A DNA stretch of 64,000 bases from a virus. The position numbers and the translations under genes are program-made. The notes beneath the pieces are model-generated. The model saw only the letters and a list, made by a program, of their open reading frames with translations. It was not told the DNA's origin and ran no database searches. The DNA is taken from positions 55,162 through 119,161 of the IMG/VR virus record IMGVR_UViG_3300044946_000175. One strand, 5' to 3'. Positions within the stretch are counted from its first letter, which is position 1, and each line of letters opens with the position of its first letter. This document shows, piece after piece, positions 33,455 through 41,854 of the stretch.

Positions 33455-33961
33455 ATGGACGCTTTTGAAAAGAAAATTCTCGGCATCGTTCCTTTAGAAA
33501 AGCCGCAAGAGCGCCCAATAGCTAAGCGTTTCTGGTCTCGCGTTCGAAAAACTTCTAAGTGTTGGATATGGACCGGGACCAATCTGGGAGAGAAGAAAAA
33601 ATACGGAGTAATGCGGGTCGGCGGAAAGTCGATGCGGGCACATCGTATTTCATGGGTTATTCACTTCGGGTCCATACCGTCTGGGATGTGTGTTTGTCAC
33701 AAATGCGACAATCCGGTTTGCGTTCGACCAGATCATTTATTTCTTGGAACTGATTTGGATAACGTGAAAGACAGAGACACCAAAGGACGTACTGCAAAAG
33801 GCGAAAGAGGCGGTAATGCTAAACTCACTGAGAGGCAAGTTGCCAAAATACGTAAGCGTTTAGCCAAAGGAGAATTGCATAGGGAAATAGCTAAAGCATT
33901 TGGAGTTGGGCGTTCTTTGATTGGATACATTGCACGGAATCAGCTATGGAAGGTGGTGTAA
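33455..33961 (+). CDS. HNH homing endonuclease with C-terminal HTH
   Basis: This 168-residue protein has an N-terminal substrate-binding part (CWIWTGTNLGEKKKYGVMRV), an HNH core (AHRISWVIHFG, CHKCDNPVCVRPDHLFLGT), a flexible link, and a helix-turn-helix (ERQVAKIRKRLAKGELHREI) whose end, SLIGYIARNQLWKVV, resembles that of the homing nuclease at 12115. It is inserted between the ssDNA-binding protein and J-domain genes. Its stop overlaps the next ATG. Confidence 0.9.
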   Translation: MDAFEKKILGIVPLEKPQERPIAKRFWSRVRKTSKCWIWTGTNLGEKKKYGVMRVGGKSMRAHRISWVIHFGSIPSGMCVCHKCDNPVCVRPDHLFLGTDLDNVKDRDTKGRTAKGERGGNAKLTERQVAKIRKRLAKGELHREIAKAFGVGRSLIGYIARNQLWKVV

Positions 33962-34551
33962 TGAACATGGAAGTATCTAAATTTCCTTTGCAATGGCCTG
34001 AGAACAATTCGCGGACTCTTTCACGGGAGAGCCCGCGATTCAAAACTAATTCATTTGCCGCCGAGCGCGATCATTTACTTGCCGAACTCGGCAGATTAAA
34101 GGCCAAACAGGTAATCATCTCGTCGAACATACTTCTTCGACAGGATGGTCTGCCTTACTCTGGACAAAGACAACCGACCGATCCCGGCGTGGTGGTCTAC
34201 TTTCAAAGACAAGGAAGAGATTTGTGTCTGGCGTGCGACCGATGGAGCAAAGTCGAAGATAATGTGCGGGCTATTGCGGACGCAATTGAGTGTATTCGTA
34301 TGATCGAGCGTCGCGGCACCGGGCAGATGGTGGATGCTGCCTTCTCCGGATTTGCGCAACTTCCACCCAAGAAGGAGGATATTCCGTGGACCGAGGTTTT
34401 TGATCTATCTCGTGATTGTTCGACGCATATTGTTCAAGAGACATGGAAGCGAATGGTGTTACTGAACCATCCTGATCGAGGCGGCAGTGTTGAGAAGATG
34501 GCAGAGATTAATGCTGCATTCGACCGGTTCAAGAAAGAACGAGGATTGTAG
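33961..34551 (+). CDS. phage J-domain protein
   Basis: This 196-residue protein has an N-terminal conserved part with LRQDGLPYSGQRQPTDPGVV and CDRWSKVEDNVRAIADAIE, and a C-terminal J domain with the HPD triad (LLNHPDRGGSVEKMAEINAA). This pairing is a widespread phage/plasmid family of unknown function; the J domain would engage a host Hsp70. It is coupled to the homing nuclease and 2 bp from recA. Confidence 0.8.
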   Translation: MNMEVSKFPLQWPENNSRTLSRESPRFKTNSFAAERDHLLAELGRLKAKQVIISSNILLRQDGLPYSGQRQPTDPGVVVYFQRQGRDLCLACDRWSKVEDNVRAIADAIECIRMIERRGTGQMVDAAFSGFAQLPPKKEDIPWTEVFDLSRDCSTHIVQETWKRMVLLNHPDRGGSVEKMAEINAAFDRFKKERGL

Positions 34552-34552
34552 T

Positions 34553-35671
34553 GTGGCGAAGAAGGACATAGACAAACTGGCTGAACAACTGAGCCAGTCC
34601 ACTCCGCGCCAGCCGATCATACCCGATAGTGAGATGCTATCTGCGGGATGTACGCTTCTTAATCTTGCCTTTTCAGGACGACCTAACGTTGGAATTCCAT
34701 GTGGGAACTATGTATTTATCTTTGGGGGATCGGGGAGTACAAAAACTTGGTCGGGTTTTACGTGGTTCGCCGAAGCCTCGCGCAACAAACATTTCAATGA
34801 TCACAGGTTTGTTTTTGATAATGCCGAGAACGGAGCGCTTTGGGACACGGAGCGGTTTTTCGGGGCGAGTGTGTACGAGCGACTGGAGCAGCCGTACAAG
34901 AACGTACGAGGGAGCGGGTCGGTAGAGGAGTTTTATTACCATCTGGCGATTAACTGCGAGAAGGGTCCTTGTATTTATCTACTCGATTCAATGGATGCTT
35001 TGAATCCGGATGTAGCGAATGAGATTTGGGAGGCCAAGCTGGAGAAGTACCAGACCGGCAAAGGCAAAGTCGCGGGGTCGATGGGAATGGATAAAGGCAA
35101 AGTGAACTCACAGAACATCAATCGAATGGTGATGGATCTATATAAGAGCAGAAGCATCCTTATTATCATTGGTCAGTATCGCAGTAAGCCGGGTGGGTAT
35201 CCAGGACAGAAAGCGGTGAGTGGAGGACTTGCACTTCGGTTTTATGCCCACATACGAGCTAGTTTGGAGGCAAAGGAAAGCATCACAAAGACATACTTGA
35301 AGAAAGAAAGAAATGTTGGTTCTCGTATTCAGGTGGATGTGGAAAAGAATCGCGTGTGCGGATGGGAAGATCGGATCTCGTTGGAGTTCCTGAAGAACTA
35401 CGGAGTCGATGACATCGGAACATCTGTTCAATGGTTGCTGGATGAGTTTTATTGGACCACTCCGGAGAGGAGAAAGAAGGCAGCATATGACGATGATGAA
35501 GTAGCGAAGTTGTTTGCTGCTCCGGAATTTGAATTTGAAGGCAAAAAAGAAAAGCTCATCGAGTTGATTCAAGACAAGTCACTGGAGTGGGAGCTTCAGC
35601 AATTGGTTGCGAAGGTCTGGCGAGGAATCATCGATGGCGCAACGCCGAATCGGAAACTTAAGTACAGGTGA
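34553..35671 (+). CDS. RecA/UvsX-like recombinase
   Basis: This 372-residue protein has Walker A GGSGSTKT at 58-65, with Thr in place of the usual Gly before Lys-Thr, Walker B CIYLLDSMDAL, and a RecA-like body (SILIIIGQYRSKPGGYPGQK). The C-terminus is acidic then helical. It would pair homologous strands and repair broken forks, helped by the ssDNA-binding protein at 32128 and the coiled-coil protein at 31070. GTG start. Confidence 0.82.
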   Translation: MAKKDIDKLAEQLSQSTPRQPIIPDSEMLSAGCTLLNLAFSGRPNVGIPCGNYVFIFGGSGSTKTWSGFTWFAEASRNKHFNDHRFVFDNAENGALWDTERFFGASVYERLEQPYKNVRGSGSVEEFYYHLAINCEKGPCIYLLDSMDALNPDVANEIWEAKLEKYQTGKGKVAGSMGMDKGKVNSQNINRMVMDLYKSRSILIIIGQYRSKPGGYPGQKAVSGGLALRFYAHIRASLEAKESITKTYLKKERNVGSRIQVDVEKNRVCGWEDRISLEFLKNYGVDDIGTSVQWLLDEFYWTTPERRKKAAYDDDEVAKLFAAPEFEFEGKKEKLIELIQDKSLEWELQQLVAKVWRGIIDGATPNRKLKYR

Positions 35672-35674
35672 AAT

Positions 35675-36022
35675 ATGACGGGTTTTGAGTGGTTTTTGGT
35701 GACTGTTTTGGTGGGGATGTTTATCTTGACCATTCTCAGTAACGGAGCGGCGTATCGTAACGGGGTGACTGACGGTTACGGGTATTCCAAGGAGCCTTCT
35801 TGTCCTGGATACAGGGCGGCTGGTGAGTACCTTGTCAAGTACATGAGTCATCGCTGGCCGGAACTGAAAGCATGCACGTACGTGTTTCCGGTTCCTGGTG
35901 GAGTAGAGGTGGCTGTGTGTGATTGCGATACAGTGCCAGGCGAAAAGAGAGTTCTTGTGCCTGCCGGTCAGATGGTCTATGTTTGTGGTAGGTGCCGTGG
36001 AGCGAAAATTTACAAAAAGTAG
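35675..36022 (+). CDS. membrane-anchored Cys-rich protein, 115 aa
   Basis: An N-terminal helix at residues 5-23 (EWFLVTVLVGMFILTILSNG) is followed by a soluble domain with C-terminal CDCDT and VCGRCRGAK metal ligands. It is likely membrane-tethered with the zinc end in the cytoplasm. Function is unknown. Confidence 0.65.
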   Translation: MTGFEWFLVTVLVGMFILTILSNGAAYRNGVTDGYGYSKEPSCPGYRAAGEYLVKYMSHRWPELKACTYVFPVPGGVEVAVCDCDTVPGEKRVLVPAGQMVYVCGRCRGAKIYKK

Positions 36023-36042
36023 CATTTTCAAGGAGTAATACT

Positions 36043-36237
36043 ATGCTTGTGTTGACCAGGAAATTGCATGAACAAATTGTCATCAACGGCAATATCACTG
36101 TAACTGTAATCGAAATAGATCGTAATAAGATTCGTCTGGGGATTTCATGTCCTAAAGAAATTCCGATTTTTCGTCGCGAGCTACTGGACCAAGAGGGCAA
36201 ACCATTAACTCCTCCAAAGGATTCTAGTGATAGCTAA
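36043..36237 (+). CDS. csrA: CsrA-family RNA-binding regulator
   Basis: In this 64-residue protein, MLVLTRKLHEQIVINGNITV, the middle strand IEIDRNKIRLGISCPKEIPI and FRRELLDQE are the complete CsrA pattern, including the N-terminal L4/R6 and C-terminal R44-region RNA contacts. CsrA dimers bind GGA-containing leaders and block or protect mRNAs. A phage copy could redirect host translation or control its own leaders. It starts after AAGGAG and overlaps the next gene by 11 bases. Confidence 0.93.
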   Translation: MLVLTRKLHEQIVINGNITVTVIEIDRNKIRLGISCPKEIPIFRRELLDQEGKPLTPPKDSSDS

Positions 36238-37072
36238 GGACTGGATCGTCTGTGATGTGCATCTACTCGTTTGGAGAGAGTTCTATGCCTCTGCCAAATC
36301 CGATCCTATGGCGTCCATTGTCGGAATGCTCTCGCGCCTGAGTGGCTTTGTAGAGAGGTTCGGCACGCGGCACATTGTTTTCTGTCTTGACACTCCGCCG
36401 TATACTCGCCTGAAGTTATTTCCGGATTACAAAAAGAAGAAACCAAAAGAGCAGGAACTTCAAGAGGCTCTGGATGTAACGACCAAACGCATCTATCAAC
36501 TTCGCGAGATTCTGCCGGAACTGGCCTTTAAGAACGTCTTGCACGAAGAGGGACTGGAAGCCGATGATATGATGGCTCGCGTCGCGACTGGACTCGCTGG
36601 CGAGGACCGCGTCATTCTTATTTCAGAGGATCAAGACCTCTATCAACTCTTGTCGTGGAGGTGCGCGGTCTACCATCCCCGGAAGCAGGAATTTGTAACC
36701 GCCAAATCTTTCAAGAAAGAATACGATATCCCGCCGAACTGGTGGACGGCGGTGAAATCGATTGTGGGGGATGAATCGGACAACCTGCCGGGCGTGCCGG
36801 ATGTCGGTATCAAAACGGCGATCAGTTTCATGCACAGTACGCTCAGCACGAAGTCCAAGCGCCGAGCGGATATCCAGAAATGGATTACGTCAGAGGAATA
36901 CAAGACAAATTTGAAATTGGTCACGCTGCCTTTTTCTGGCGAGCCGATTCATCTTTTTGAGGATAATGCATTCAGCAACGACCTCGTGGGGCGATACTGT
37001 AAGGTAGCGGGAATTGCTCCGCCGATGACGATGGAAGACCACAAGCGTGAAGTGAGAGGAGGCGGGTTGTGA
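36227..37072 (+). CDS. 5'-3' exonuclease / flap endonuclease (T4 rnh/T5 D15-like)
   Basis: This 281-residue protein has PIN/FEN motifs: CDVHLLVWREFYA, FCLDTPPYTRLKLFPDYKKK, GLEADDMMA, ISEDQDLYQLLS and the H3TH helix GDESDNLPGVPDVGIKTA. It carries the carboxylates that hold two metals. It would remove RNA primers and flaps, a job Pol I normally does with its own 5' nuclease domain, which is missing from the polymerase here. GTG start inside the csrA gene end. Confidence 0.92.
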   Translation: MIAKDWIVCDVHLLVWREFYASAKSDPMASIVGMLSRLSGFVERFGTRHIVFCLDTPPYTRLKLFPDYKKKKPKEQELQEALDVTTKRIYQLREILPELAFKNVLHEEGLEADDMMARVATGLAGEDRVILISEDQDLYQLLSWRCAVYHPRKQEFVTAKSFKKEYDIPPNWWTAVKSIVGDESDNLPGVPDVGIKTAISFMHSTLSTKSKRRADIQKWITSEEYKTNLKLVTLPFSGEPIHLFEDNAFSNDLVGRYCKVAGIAPPMTMEDHKREVRGGGL

Positions 37073-37329
37073 CGCTCGACGAAATCAAAAAAGAAGCGTA
37101 CGATTTATACATGACATCCAAGTCTGTCTGGACGGAGGATGAGTGCACGCGGCATTTGCCGGGACATATGACGCTTGGTATGGCCATCAAACAGCACACA
37201 GGAAAAGATTATCTGGAAGCTGAATTGCAGGTAGACTACGGCGACCACTTCGTTAAATTTTGCGAGGGTGGTTGGATTGAAGTGATTGCTTTTGATTGCG
37301 ACTCTCTCCACAAATTGGAAACGATATGA
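37069..37329 (+). CDS. hypothetical protein, 86 aa
   Basis: Function not recognised. A short alpha/beta protein (TLDEIKKEAYDLYMTSKSVW, DYLEAELQVDYGDHFVKFC). Overlaps of four bases link it to both neighbours. Confidence 0.6.
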   Translation: MTLDEIKKEAYDLYMTSKSVWTEDECTRHLPGHMTLGMAIKQHTGKDYLEAELQVDYGDHFVKFCEGGWIEVIAFDCDSLHKLETI

Positions 37330-37598
37330 CCGACGAAGAAACCAAAGAACGAGAACAGCAGGTCAAACGCGAACTCCGCGAGAAACTTGCCGGTCTGTTT
37401 CGGTCATGGGCGGTGATGGCGGAAAAGAGTGATCAGTGGGATCATGTACAAGATACTCATGGCGCAAAGATACACAGTGCGGCATTGACTGAAGATGTGG
37501 GGATCATGCTGAGAGTCGATACTCGATGGCTTTGTTTTCAGGTTACCATCAAAAGACCAGTAGGAGCAGAACCATGTCCACCGAACCCGACTGGTTAA
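37326..37598 (+). CDS. hypothetical protein, 90 aa
   Basis: Function not recognised. The first half is a charged helix (TKEREQQVKRELREKLAGLF) and the second half short strands. Its 3' end overlaps the next gene by 25 bases. Confidence 0.6.
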   Translation: MTDEETKEREQQVKRELREKLAGLFRSWAVMAEKSDQWDHVQDTHGAKIHSAALTEDVGIMLRVDTRWLCFQVTIKRPVGAEPCPPNPTG

Positions 37599-38107
37599 TA
37601 CGAGGGAGGGCTGATGGGAGCATCGTCGAGAAACCGACCCTGGGCGAATCTCTGGCCAAGCTGACCTCTGTTTCTTCTCCCGATGCATCAGAGAAGAAAA
37701 GCAAAAAAGCCGTCCTGTTGCCTCACCAGAGACTCGGGACGGGTAAATGGCAGGTTGGAGTGGAGGTAGTAAATGAGAGTAATCTGCGGGATTGGAAGGG
37801 CCGCAATCGACGTGCTGGAGCGGTATGGAAAGCAGTGAGGGAGGCAGTGACTTTGCTGGAGCTTGTTGCGTTTGAACTGCGATTGAGGCACAGAGAACAT
37901 GTCTACGCACGATTTACACGCATCGGGCCTCGTATTGTTGATCGTCATATTAATCTTCCGGCTTGCTTCAAGGGTGTAGAGGATTGTGTGTGTTATCTTC
38001 TCGGTATAGATGACAGTAATCCACTCTGGCATCTGTACTTTGATCAACAAAAAGGCAAAGAAGTAGGCATTCTTATCGAATTGAGCTTCGAGAAATTCAA
38101 TGGCTAA
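37574..38107 (+). CDS. RusA-like Holliday-junction resolvase candidate
   Basis: In this 177-residue protein, the C-terminal half reads FTRIGPRIVDRHINLPACFK, then GVEDCVCYLLGIDDSNPLW and LYFDQQKGKEVGILIEL. This is the order of RusA-like proteins (RiGPR..D..NL..a.K...D....lgidD....). The usual DDDN acids are partly replaced (DRHIN), so activity is uncertain. Such enzymes cut recombination junctions before packaging. Confidence 0.5.
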   Translation: MSTEPDWLIRGRADGSIVEKPTLGESLAKLTSVSSPDASEKKSKKAVLLPHQRLGTGKWQVGVEVVNESNLRDWKGRNRRAGAVWKAVREAVTLLELVAFELRLRHREHVYARFTRIGPRIVDRHINLPACFKGVEDCVCYLLGIDDSNPLWHLYFDQQKGKEVGILIELSFEKFNG

Positions 38108-38564
38108 AACCAAACGCAGGATCGGTGAACCAAAGAAGTCGATTCCCGAACATATAGAGAAACTGAAGAACCCCGGCACTGTCGATTCGGACTGGCCTGT
38201 GGGATGCGATCCTCGTCTGTTGCATGAGGAAGGTAGATTGCGTACTCCAGAGGGTATTCTGAGAGTTCCCGACAAGCTGCCGGGTCGTAACACGGAGTTC
38301 GTGGCGGAATACTGGCTCTTGTGGGCATATCGAGTGGAGTATGGATTCGACTGCATCACAGGAAAGGATCTGGAAGTGCAATTCGATTCCGTGACTGGAT
38401 ATCCTCTCACCAACGATCTGGAGGACGTGACGGTGGTGGAGGCGGAAGTGTGCTCGCAGTGCGGGTATCGAGCGCAGATACATCCAAAAGACGCACGCCG
38501 GATGGAATTGGAGTTGCGGGTATTATGCAATGGGAAGCGAGTCAAAGACGAGAAGGCAAACTAA
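38100..38564 (+). CDS. hypothetical protein, 154 aa
   Basis: Function not recognised. Features are the basic start MAKTKRRIGEPKKS, the middle FVAEYWLLWAYRVEYGFDC and a CSQCGY metal half-site. It overlaps the previous gene by eight bases. Confidence 0.6.
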   Translation: MAKTKRRIGEPKKSIPEHIEKLKNPGTVDSDWPVGCDPRLLHEEGRLRTPEGILRVPDKLPGRNTEFVAEYWLLWAYRVEYGFDCITGKDLEVQFDSVTGYPLTNDLEDVTVVEAEVCSQCGYRAQIHPKDARRMELELRVLCNGKRVKDEKAN

Positions 38565-38578
38565 TCACTGAGGTTTTT

Positions 38579-38926
38579 ATGAAAATTTGGGCAAAGACTA
38601 AAGAATTTCAGGAAGGTAAGTACCTCGTGGTTCGCCGCGACGGTACAATTCCACACTGGCCGCATTTTGTAATAGGCGGAGATGATCCTAATGCGTCTGC
38701 TGCCCTTCGTGCATATGCAGATGAAGCAGAGAAGAACAAACTCGATCCTGAGTACGTGGCGAGTATTCGGGAACTGGCCGACGATTTTGAAGCCAGGGTG
38801 AAGGCAATCGCTAGTGGGGAAATGCAAGGCAAAGCCGATCCCGACGCTCCACCTCATCGCAAAGATAATCCAGCAATAATCGAGATGATGAGAGGTAACG
38901 GCGATCTGTCGGACTATAACAAATGA
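38579..38926 (+). CDS. conserved phage protein, 115 aa
   Basis: The block YLVVRRDGTIPHWPHFVIGG with DPNASAALRAYADEAEK and YVASIRELADDFEA is a recurrent phage pattern of unknown function. The end is acidic (GKADPDAPPHRKDN). ATG at 38579; stop overlaps the next ATG. Confidence 0.7.
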   Translation: MKIWAKTKEFQEGKYLVVRRDGTIPHWPHFVIGGDDPNASAALRAYADEAEKNKLDPEYVASIRELADDFEARVKAIASGEMQGKADPDAPPHRKDNPAIIEMMRGNGDLSDYNK

Positions 38927-39174
38927 AGCTGAAAGACAAAATTATGATTGGTAAAGTCAGAGTCGAGATTGATGAGAGCTACAGCAACGGCTACAAGGAA
39001 GGCGCAGCCGATTGCTTGAAATGCATTTATGCTCTACTGGTGGCGGGTGACAAGGGAATGTTTCCCGCATTGGGTTTATTGACGGCCAGAGAGAAGGTAG
39101 CCTTGAACACAGCAATGCAGAAGATCAGAGACCACGTTCATTCCCCAACGGCGGATTCCAATGAGTCGGAATGA
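38923..39174 (+). CDS. small helical protein, 83 aa
   Basis: Function not recognised. A helical protein with one Cys (AADCLKCIYALLVAG). It overlaps both neighbours; the next gene starts 14 bases before its stop. Confidence 0.6.
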   Translation: MKLKDKIMIGKVRVEIDESYSNGYKEGAADCLKCIYALLVAGDKGMFPALGLLTAREKVALNTAMQKIRDHVHSPTADSNESE

Positions 39175-39955
39175 TCCCCACGAACAGAAAATGCTGAACA
39201 TCCTGCGCAAGACCGATTGTTGGTCGGGCATACCTCTCTTGCGTACTGCTTTCAACAAAGGCAAATGGCGGATCTTCTACTGGTCCGCGCGGAGCATTCA
39301 TCGCCTTTTGGATCGACTTGAGAAGCGAGGACTTGCAGCATCGAAGTACGACTTTGTTCCAGTCGCTGGCGTGAAAGTGGCGAAGTTATTCTTTCGCATC
39401 AATGGCAGCGAGAATGAAAAGTGCAGTAATCAACTCAAGGACATCCGTCGCTCCGCCAAGACTCCACCGATAGGGGAGATCGTTCTCCATTGTGGCCACG
39501 TCGTGGGTGAATTTACTTTTTGGAACGTACCGGACGGAATGGATTTCATGTCTCCGGACGGCGAGATGGGCAGCGCCAAATGGATTATGGCGTGCAGGGA
39601 GTGTGACGAAGCGAGCAAGGACGATCCAAACCAATTGCGAGTCAAAGGTGACATAGAATGGAGTGAGAAATACGACGATATGACTAGCGACATCCTCTTG
39701 CAGCAGAAATGCCAGGCGCTCATTGCAGAGGTTCTGGAAAAAGTGCCAGAGGAGTATGAGTCACAACAAATCTACGTCGATCTGGACACCGACAATCCCA
39801 ACATGAAGACTGCTCAAGTGCTGGTGGTCATGGAGGATGGCAAGGGGTTTCTTTTGAAGAAGATCGATACACTGGAATTCGAAGAGACTCCAATTTTGGT
39901 GGAATTTAAAATGGAAGAAGGCAAGATCGTGATTGAGAAAATATCTACTACTTGA
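39161..39955 (+). CDS. winged-helix plus zinc-domain protein, 264 aa
   Basis: The first 80 residues look like a winged helix (NILRKTDCWSGIPLLRTAFN ... SIHRLLDRLEKRGLAASKYD). The middle has IVLHCGHVVGEFTFW and IMACRECDEA, a zinc module also found in the protein at 46151. The C-terminus is beta-rich. It is immediately upstream of the Cas12-like gene and could be a regulator, but no target is visible. Confidence 0.6.
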   Translation: MSRNDPHEQKMLNILRKTDCWSGIPLLRTAFNKGKWRIFYWSARSIHRLLDRLEKRGLAASKYDFVPVAGVKVAKLFFRINGSENEKCSNQLKDIRRSAKTPPIGEIVLHCGHVVGEFTFWNVPDGMDFMSPDGEMGSAKWIMACRECDEASKDDPNQLRVKGDIEWSEKYDDMTSDILLQQKCQALIAEVLEKVPEEYESQQIYVDLDTDNPNMKTAQVLVVMEDGKGFLLKKIDTLEFEETPILVEFKMEEGKIVIEKISTT

Positions 39956-39990
39956 ATAAATCTTTTATTTTTCCGGCGGGAGCCTGGAAG

Positions 39991-40010
39991 ACAAGGCGAT
40001 ATTATTGGAT
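39991..40010 (+). promoter_or_regulatory. weak class 2 motif before the Cas12-like gene
   Basis: ACAAGGCGATATTATTGGAT resembles the class 2 consensus in its left half (AGGCGATATT) and then departs. The GTG at 40024 is 14 bp further, after AAGGAG. Confidence 0.35.
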
Positions 40011-40023
40011 AAGGAGATCCATC

Positions 40024-41124
40024 GTGGCAAACGATACCATAGTCCGTGCTGTTACCATCGCCGCGAGCCGACCGCTTACTGGCGATTGGGCTGACTTCAA
40101 TAAAGCAATGGCAGCATGCTGGAGGTCGTCCACCAACGCGGCCAACTGGTGCATTACGGAGTTGTTCCGTCGCGACATTCCCAACGAGGCCAAGACTCCC
40201 GACGCGGTGAAGATGGGAAAGCAGAGCGACGGGCGATTTTACGCCTACGGCGAAGCCAAGAACCTGCCCTGGTTCTCCGAGTGGAGCGGTCAGAAGCAGT
40301 CGCTTAATATCGTTCTTCAGTATGCGCACAGGGAGTATCTGCGGCGTCGATTCGACGTGATGGTGCGGCACACTCAGTCCCTCTTGACCGTGCGGTATCC
40401 CTATCCGTTTCCGCTGGACGCCGATGTATGGAAATTGAGCTACAAGGCTGGCGACTTTCCCGTGGTTTCGTTCGCGCTGCCGGGACTGGGTAAAGTGGAT
40501 TTGCGCTTGAAGCGTCACGGGGATTTTCGGCGGCAACTGGCCATGCTGAAGCAGATACATGCGGGCACGGCAGCAAAGGGCGAAGCGGCGGTCTACAAGA
40601 ACTCAAAAGGCGATTTGTTAGTTAAGATTGTGGGGAAGTTCCCGCGCGTGGAGCGGTCGAAGGACAATCGAGTTCATGCCTGTGCGATGCACACCGATCC
40701 TGCTGCTTTATTGGTTGCCGAGATCGATGGGAGGCAACCGTGGATTCTGAACTGTGACCACTTTCGTCGTTGGCAGGCACAGCATCGAGACTTTCTACAA
40801 AGGACGCATGAGGATTTGAAGCGAGAGAAGCGAATGGATCGCCGCCAGCGAGAACAACTCAACAAGGTACGGGAGGAGAGATGCCGCAAGCACAACGACA
40901 AGCTGAAGACGGCGATTCATTCTGTTTCGAAGCAGGTCGTTCGCTTCATGGAGAGGAATCAGGTCGCGACTTTGGCATACGATGACGCGAATAAAGAGTT
41001 CATCCCGGATGGTTTCCCGTGGCATATGCTGAAAGAACAACTACGCTACAAGCTGACCGGGATGGGAGTGGAGTTCATCACTACTAACGATATCGAAAGG
41101 AACAAGACAAAGGAAATAGAGTAG
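40024..41124 (+). CDS. compact Cas12/TnpB-like effector, truncated
   Basis: This 366-residue protein starts at GTG 40024, which has AAGGAG. The N-terminal part (TNAANWCITELFRRD at 37-51; VLQYAHREYLRRR) matches the helical lobe of small type V effectors. A RuvC-I-like strand is at 223-236 (HTDPAALLVAEIDG, D225), and a long basic helical segment lies at 246-312. A RuvC-II-like segment follows at 314-353 (VATLAYDDANKEF; FPWHMLKEQLRYKLTGMGVE), with D320 where Glu is usual. The protein stops there: no CxxC zinc ribbon and no RuvC-III D. DNA cleavage is doubtful; guided binding is plausible. CRISPR arrays follow. cas1/cas2 are absent. Confidence 0.75.
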   Translation: MANDTIVRAVTIAASRPLTGDWADFNKAMAACWRSSTNAANWCITELFRRDIPNEAKTPDAVKMGKQSDGRFYAYGEAKNLPWFSEWSGQKQSLNIVLQYAHREYLRRRFDVMVRHTQSLLTVRYPYPFPLDADVWKLSYKAGDFPVVSFALPGLGKVDLRLKRHGDFRRQLAMLKQIHAGTAAKGEAAVYKNSKGDLLVKIVGKFPRVERSKDNRVHACAMHTDPAALLVAEIDGRQPWILNCDHFRRWQAQHRDFLQRTHEDLKREKRMDRRQREQLNKVREERCRKHNDKLKTAIHSVSKQVVRFMERNQVATLAYDDANKEFIPDGFPWHMLKEQLRYKLTGMGVEFITTNDIERNKTKEIE

Positions 41125-41131
41125 ACCATGT

Positions 41132-41235
41132 GCTTTTGCCAAGCGCGGCTGCAATGGGCACTATTACCAGTGCGTAATAGGTCGCTCGCAGAACGCCGGA
41201 AACACTGGTCCAGAAGAAGGCGAACAGCCACGGCT
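41132..41235 (+). ncRNA. guide-associated RNA element, copy A
   Basis: This 104-nt element begins 8 bp after the effector stop and runs directly into the first repeat of array 1. It contains the hairpin CTATTAC (41161-41167) / GTAATAG (41174-41180) with GCGGC/GTCGC outside it. A second element, CGCC...GGCG, encloses CCGG/CTGG. It is nearly identical to copy B at 42204, except that the central hairpin differs by compensating changes. Position and structure fit a tracrRNA- or omega-RNA-like scaffold; a CRISPR leader is the alternative. Confidence 0.6.
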
Positions 41236-41786
41236 CTGGAGAGACCTTTGGAATCTGAAGGAGCCCGCAAGGGAATCTGAAGTGAAGGTGCAAGCAAGCC
41301 AAAAAACTTACCAATGGGATCTGAAGGTGTAAGCAAGATCTTGTCGTGCATCTTGTATCCGACGGTCGTTTTCCGGAGAGACTTTCGGGATCTGAAGGAT
41401 CGAGCAAGACTAGATTGGGCTTGCAGAGTTCAGATCAGAGGAGCCTTCGGAATCTGAAGGAACTTGCAAGGCTAAAATTTCAGCATTGCAAAATGTGAGA
41501 AAAATCACTCGGAGAGACCTCTGGGATCTAAAGGAACTTGCAAGACCAAACCATCGGCCCGACACCAGGGCAATCTTCCACCGGAGAGACCTCTGGGATC
41601 TAAAGGAACTTGCAAGCTGATACTCCAGAACTTTTAAAACTCTGCGAAGTTCTGGCCGGAGAGACCTTTGGAGTCTGAAGGAACTTGCAAGGTGAGCCGC
41701 CGAGATCCGGAGACATTGGAAGTGCTTGCCGGAAAGACCTTTGGGATCTGAAGGAGCCCGCAAGGGGATCTGAAGGTTCAAGCAAG
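41236..41786 (+). CRISPR. CRISPR array 1, degenerate repeats
   Basis: Full repeats of 36 bp lie at 41236, 41373, 41435, 41509, 41581, 41656 and 41729. Partial ones of 22-28 bp are at 41271, 41316 and 41765. Spacers between full units are 26-39 bp and all different. Each repeat keeps a CCTTY...RAAGG hairpin; in 41435 the stem is CCTTC/GAAGG, a compensated change from CCTTT/AAAGG. Repeat ends vary (CTTGCAAG, CCCGCAAG, GTGCAAGCAAG). The wear suggests an older array. Confidence 0.75.
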
Positions 41787-41854
41787 AGTGGCCCCGCTAG
41801 GAATATGCAAGTAAGGTGGTTTTTATCCATGACACCAAAAGGAGAGTTTCAATT

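Noticed and set aside
34664-34675. Further TTGCCTTTTC sites as promoters (28213, 29755, 34664, 43460)
   Set aside because: They are inside genes, code for LAFS-like residues and have no -10 at 16 bp.
35920-35940. GCGATACAGT at 35925 as a class 2 motif
   Set aside because: Only ten bases match, it lies in coding sequence, and no gene starts nearby.
37688-38545. 285-codon minus-strand frame
   Set aside because: It covers two coupled plus-strand genes, one of them RusA-like, and shows no protein family.
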